Positions 32,853-35,022 of a DNA stretch of 35,022 bases are shown piece after piece (the first letter of the stretch is position 1; every line of letters starts with the position of its first letter). The translations under genes were made by a program, and so were the position numbers. The notes beneath the pieces were generated by a model. It was given only the letters and a program-made list of their open reading frames with translations. It had not been told where the DNA came from and did no database searches. This DNA comes from Pseudomonas sp. AFG_SD02_1510_Pfu_092 (GTDB lineage Bacteria; Pseudomonadota; Gammaproteobacteria; Pseudomonadales; Pseudomonadaceae): NCBI RefSeq assembly GCF_003331055.1, contig NZ_PUQD01000057.1, forward strand, positions 1 to 35,022, in the 5' to 3' direction.

Positions 32853-33758
32853 ATGCCTTTGGCCGAAATTCCATTGTGCGTCTGGCGTACCCGGGGACAG
32901 AGTTTCATGTTCCGGGGCCAGCGCATCCGTTACTGGACCGCAGGGCAAGGAGAGCCCTTGCTTCTGTTGCACGGATTCCCCACCGCAAGCTGGGACTGGC
33001 ACTACCTGTGGGGGCCTTTGGCCCAGCGTTTCCGGGTGATCGCCTGCGACATGCTCGGTTTTGGCGATTCGGCCAAACCGCCCGACCATGCCTACAGCCT
33101 GATGGAGCAGGCCGACCTGCAGCAGGCCCTGCTCGCCGAGCTGAAAGTCGACCAGCCGGTGCACCTGCTGGCCCACGACTACGGGGGCAGCGTGGCTCAG
33201 GAACTGTTGGCGCGGCATCATGAACGGCGCGCCGACATTGCCAGTTGCGTGTTTCTCAACAGCGGGCTGTTCCCGGAAAGCTGCCGCATGCTGCTGATCC
33301 AGAAGCTGCTGCTCAGCCGGGTGGGCTGGCTGGTCGGCCGCTCGTTCGGGCGCGACGACCTGGTGCGCAACCTGACCCAGGTCTACGGCCCGTGCAGCCA
33401 CCCCAGTGAAAGTGCGCTGGATGACTTCTGGAGCCTGATCGTCGCCAACCGGGGAACGCGCATCCTGCACAAGCTGGCGGGTTACCTGCCAGAGCGCAGG
33501 TTGCACCGCGACCGCTGGGTTGGCGCCATGCAACACGGCAGCGTGCCGCTGCGTCTTATCAACGGCATCGTCGACCCGCTGTCCGGCGCGCACATGGTCG
33601 AGCGCTACCGGCAACTGGTGCCGCAGCCGGACACCGTGCAACTTCAGGGCATCGGCCACTATCCGCACACCGAAGCGCCGGTGCAGGTGCTGCGCCATTA
33701 CCTGGCTTTTCGACAACAGCCCCTGAGCTATCTCCGGCAAAAAGTGGCGTGGTCCTGA
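32853..33758 (+). CDS. Alpha/beta hydrolase with Asp nucleophile, MEST/epoxide hydrolase-like
   Basis: A 301-residue alpha/beta hydrolase. The oxyanion motif HGFP is at 40-43. The nucleophile elbow is AHDYGGS with Asp109 in place of Ser, the acid is likely in GIVDPLSGAH, and the catalytic His lies in GIGHYPHTEAP near residue 268. An Asp nucleophile indicates epoxide hydrolase or dehalogenase chemistry. Trp after Asp (dehalogenases) is absent. The segment HDYGGSVAQELLARH is strikingly like eukaryotic MEST. I prefer the ATG at 32853; a GTG at 32790 would add 21 residues. Substrate is unknown. It is 176 bp after the flavodoxin gene. Confidence 0.82.
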   Translation: MPLAEIPLCVWRTRGQSFMFRGQRIRYWTAGQGEPLLLLHGFPTASWDWHYLWGPLAQRFRVIACDMLGFGDSAKPPDHAYSLMEQADLQQALLAELKVDQPVHLLAHDYGGSVAQELLARHHERRADIASCVFLNSGLFPESCRMLLIQKLLLSRVGWLVGRSFGRDDLVRNLTQVYGPCSHPSESALDDFWSLIVANRGTRILHKLAGYLPERRLHRDRWVGAMQHGSVPLRLINGIVDPLSGAHMVERYRQLVPQPDTVQLQGIGHYPHTEAPVQVLRHYLAFRQQPLSYLRQKVAWS

Positions 33759-33759
33759 G

Positions 33760-33850
33760 CGGGCCTCATCGCCAGCACAGCGCAGGCCTGGAGGCCGGCG
33801 CGGTTGGTGTGGGAGCTGGCTTGCCGGCGATGGGCCGCACAGCGGCCCCA
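33760..33850. repeat. REP unit with partial inverted partner
   Basis: A full REP unit at 33808-33850 (GGAGCTGGCTTGCCGGCGA, then hairpin GGGCCGC-ACA-GCGGCCC). An eroded facing half (GGCCTCATCGCCAGCAC) lies just after the hydrolase stop. It separates the hydrolase from the final SDR gene. Confidence 0.75.
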
Positions 33851-33959
33851 TAACCATCGTGCTGCGTTATTGCCAGGCATTCAGCCGGCGTGAGCTTGAT
33901 TGTCCACCTGCCCTCGGCGGCGGACACTCGGCGCACCTGAACCTGCCTGGAGCCTGAGC

Positions 33960-34874
33960 ATGAGCGAGCCTGTCCGTCTGCAAGATCGCGTGGTAATCGT
34001 CACCGGAGCCGGCGGCGGCCTGGGCCGCGCCCATGCGCTGCTGTTCGCCGCGCGTGGCGCCCGGGTGGTGGTCAACGATCTGGGCGGCTCCACCCATGGT
34101 GAAGGGGCCAGCGCATCGGCCGCTGACCGGGTGGTGGCGGAAATTCGCGCCGCCGGCGGCAGCGCTGTCGCCAACCATGACTCGGTCAGCTGTGGCGCGC
34201 GCATCGTCGAGCAGGCCATGGACAGCTTCGGCCGGGTCGATGTGCTGGTGAACAACGCCGGCATCCTGCGTGACAAGACCTTCCACAAGATGGACGACAG
34301 CGACTGGGAGCAGGTCTACCAGGTGCATGTCGAGGGCGCCTACAAAGTCACCCGGGCCGCCTGGCCGCACCTGCGCGAGCAGAACTGGGGGAGGGTGATC
34401 TTCACGGCTTCCACCTCCGGCATCTATGGCAACTTCGGCCAGGCCAATTACGGCATGGCCAAGCTCGGCCTGTACGGCCTGACCCGGACCCTGGCGATCG
34501 AGGGGCGCAAGCACGGCATCCTGGTCAACGCCATCGCCCCGACCGGCGGCACCCGCATGACCGAAGGGCTGATCCCGCCGCAGGTGTTCGAACGGCTCAA
34601 GCCTGAGCTGGTCAGCCCGCTGGTGGTGTACCTGGGCAGTGAGCAATGCCAAGGCAGCGGCGAGCTGTTCGAAGTGGGCGGCGGCTGGGTCGGCAAGGTG
34701 CGCTGGGAGCGTAGCCTGGGGGTCGGCTTCGACCCGCGCGAAGGCTTTACCCCGGAGCAGGTGGCAGAGAGCTGGGCACGGATCGGCGACTTCGACGGGG
34801 CGGTGCACCCGCAGGACAGTTTGCAGGCGTTGCAGCAGATGATGGCGAACCTGCAGAAGTATCCGTTGGGCTGA
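33960..34874 (+). CDS. SDR oxidoreductase, MFE-2/3-hydroxyacyl-CoA dehydrogenase-like
   Basis: A 304-residue short-chain dehydrogenase with cofactor motif TGAGGGLG (15-22), the structural NNAG at 98-101, an active-site Ser in FTASTSG and the catalytic Tyr164/Lys168 in YGMAK. The insertion NDLGGSTHGEG after the second strand and the overall length are typical of the dehydrogenase domain of peroxisomal-type multifunctional enzyme 2. The likely substrate is therefore a 3-hydroxyacyl-CoA. The ATG at 33960 has GGAG 9 nt upstream. No hydratase domain is fused. Whatever gene follows is lost in the corrupted right edge. Confidence 0.85.
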   Translation: MSEPVRLQDRVVIVTGAGGGLGRAHALLFAARGARVVVNDLGGSTHGEGASASAADRVVAEIRAAGGSAVANHDSVSCGARIVEQAMDSFGRVDVLVNNAGILRDKTFHKMDDSDWEQVYQVHVEGAYKVTRAAWPHLREQNWGRVIFTASTSGIYGNFGQANYGMAKLGLYGLTRTLAIEGRKHGILVNAIAPTGGTRMTEGLIPPQVFERLKPELVSPLVVYLGSEQCQGSGELFEVGGGWVGKVRWERSLGVGFDPREGFTPEQVAESWARIGDFDGAVHPQDSLQALQQMMANLQKYPLG

Positions 34875-34878
34875 ATTC

Positions 34879-34896
34879 TGTGCCGGCTTCTTCGCG
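34879..34896. repeat. Truncated REP unit at right edge
   Basis: TGTGCCGGCTTCTTCGCGGG is the first half of a REP unit, starting 4 nt after the SDR stop. The hairpin core is replaced by a homopolymer run. Confidence 0.7.

Positions 34897-35022
<126 letters not shown>

Overview
The window is a stretch of Pseudomonas chromosome, very probably from the P. putida group. The evidence is the high GC content, the P. putida-type REP hairpins in most intergenic gaps, and a recognisable gene set: cioAB, a PpoR-like LuxR solo, fabV and a 142-residue short LOV protein matching PpSB1-LOV as I remember it. From memory, much of the order follows the P. putida KT2440 region between about PP_4651 and PP_4628. 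I see no phage, transposon, CRISPR array, rRNA or tRNA. Positions 1-88 and 34897-35022 are mostly C/G homopolymer and look like assembly artefact. Both abut a REP element, so they probably mark collapsed contig ends.

Layout. Minus strand 124-3967: trmA, an AzgA-type purine permease overlapping it by 4 nt, and an MFS exporter. Plus strand 4311-6923: the cyanide-insensitive oxidase operon cioA-cioB plus a small CydX-like DUF2474 gene, preceded by a perfect ANR/FNR box. Then come rlmG and ppoR (minus), fpr (plus), mscL (minus), radA (plus), a xanthine/uracil-type NCS2 permease and a MapZ-like PilZ gene (both minus). Positions 14653-18054 hold cstA, a YbdD-family gene and a CobW-type GTPase, a conserved pyruvate-uptake neighbourhood. 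A MetF-MetV fusion methylenetetrahydrofolate reductase runs convergently and overlaps the GTPase tail; divergent from it is metE, with tandem LysR/MetR-like boxes in the shared promoter. These two adjacent genes could make and then use 5-methyl-THF.

From 22251: an SDR lacking the catalytic Tyr, a thiolase (minus), a secreted PepSY protein overlapping a cytochrome b561 gene, fabV, an alpha/beta hydrolase, the minus-strand operon folM-DUF1244-HopJ family, and a monooxygenase-domain membrane protein. Positions 30054-32082 hold the most interesting module: a MerR regulator with a degenerate B12 domain (class II LitR type) facing a two-gene operon of a short LOV blue-light receptor and a YcgR-like PilZ protein. 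A flavodoxin, a MEST-like alpha/beta hydrolase and an MFE-2-type SDR finish the window.

REP pairs sit within about 4-25 bp of the stop codons of most plus-strand transcription units and appear to act as 3'-end punctuation. No wholly new system can be proved from sequence alone. The LOV/PilZ/MerR cluster and the MetF-MetV/MetE pair are the best candidates for follow-up.
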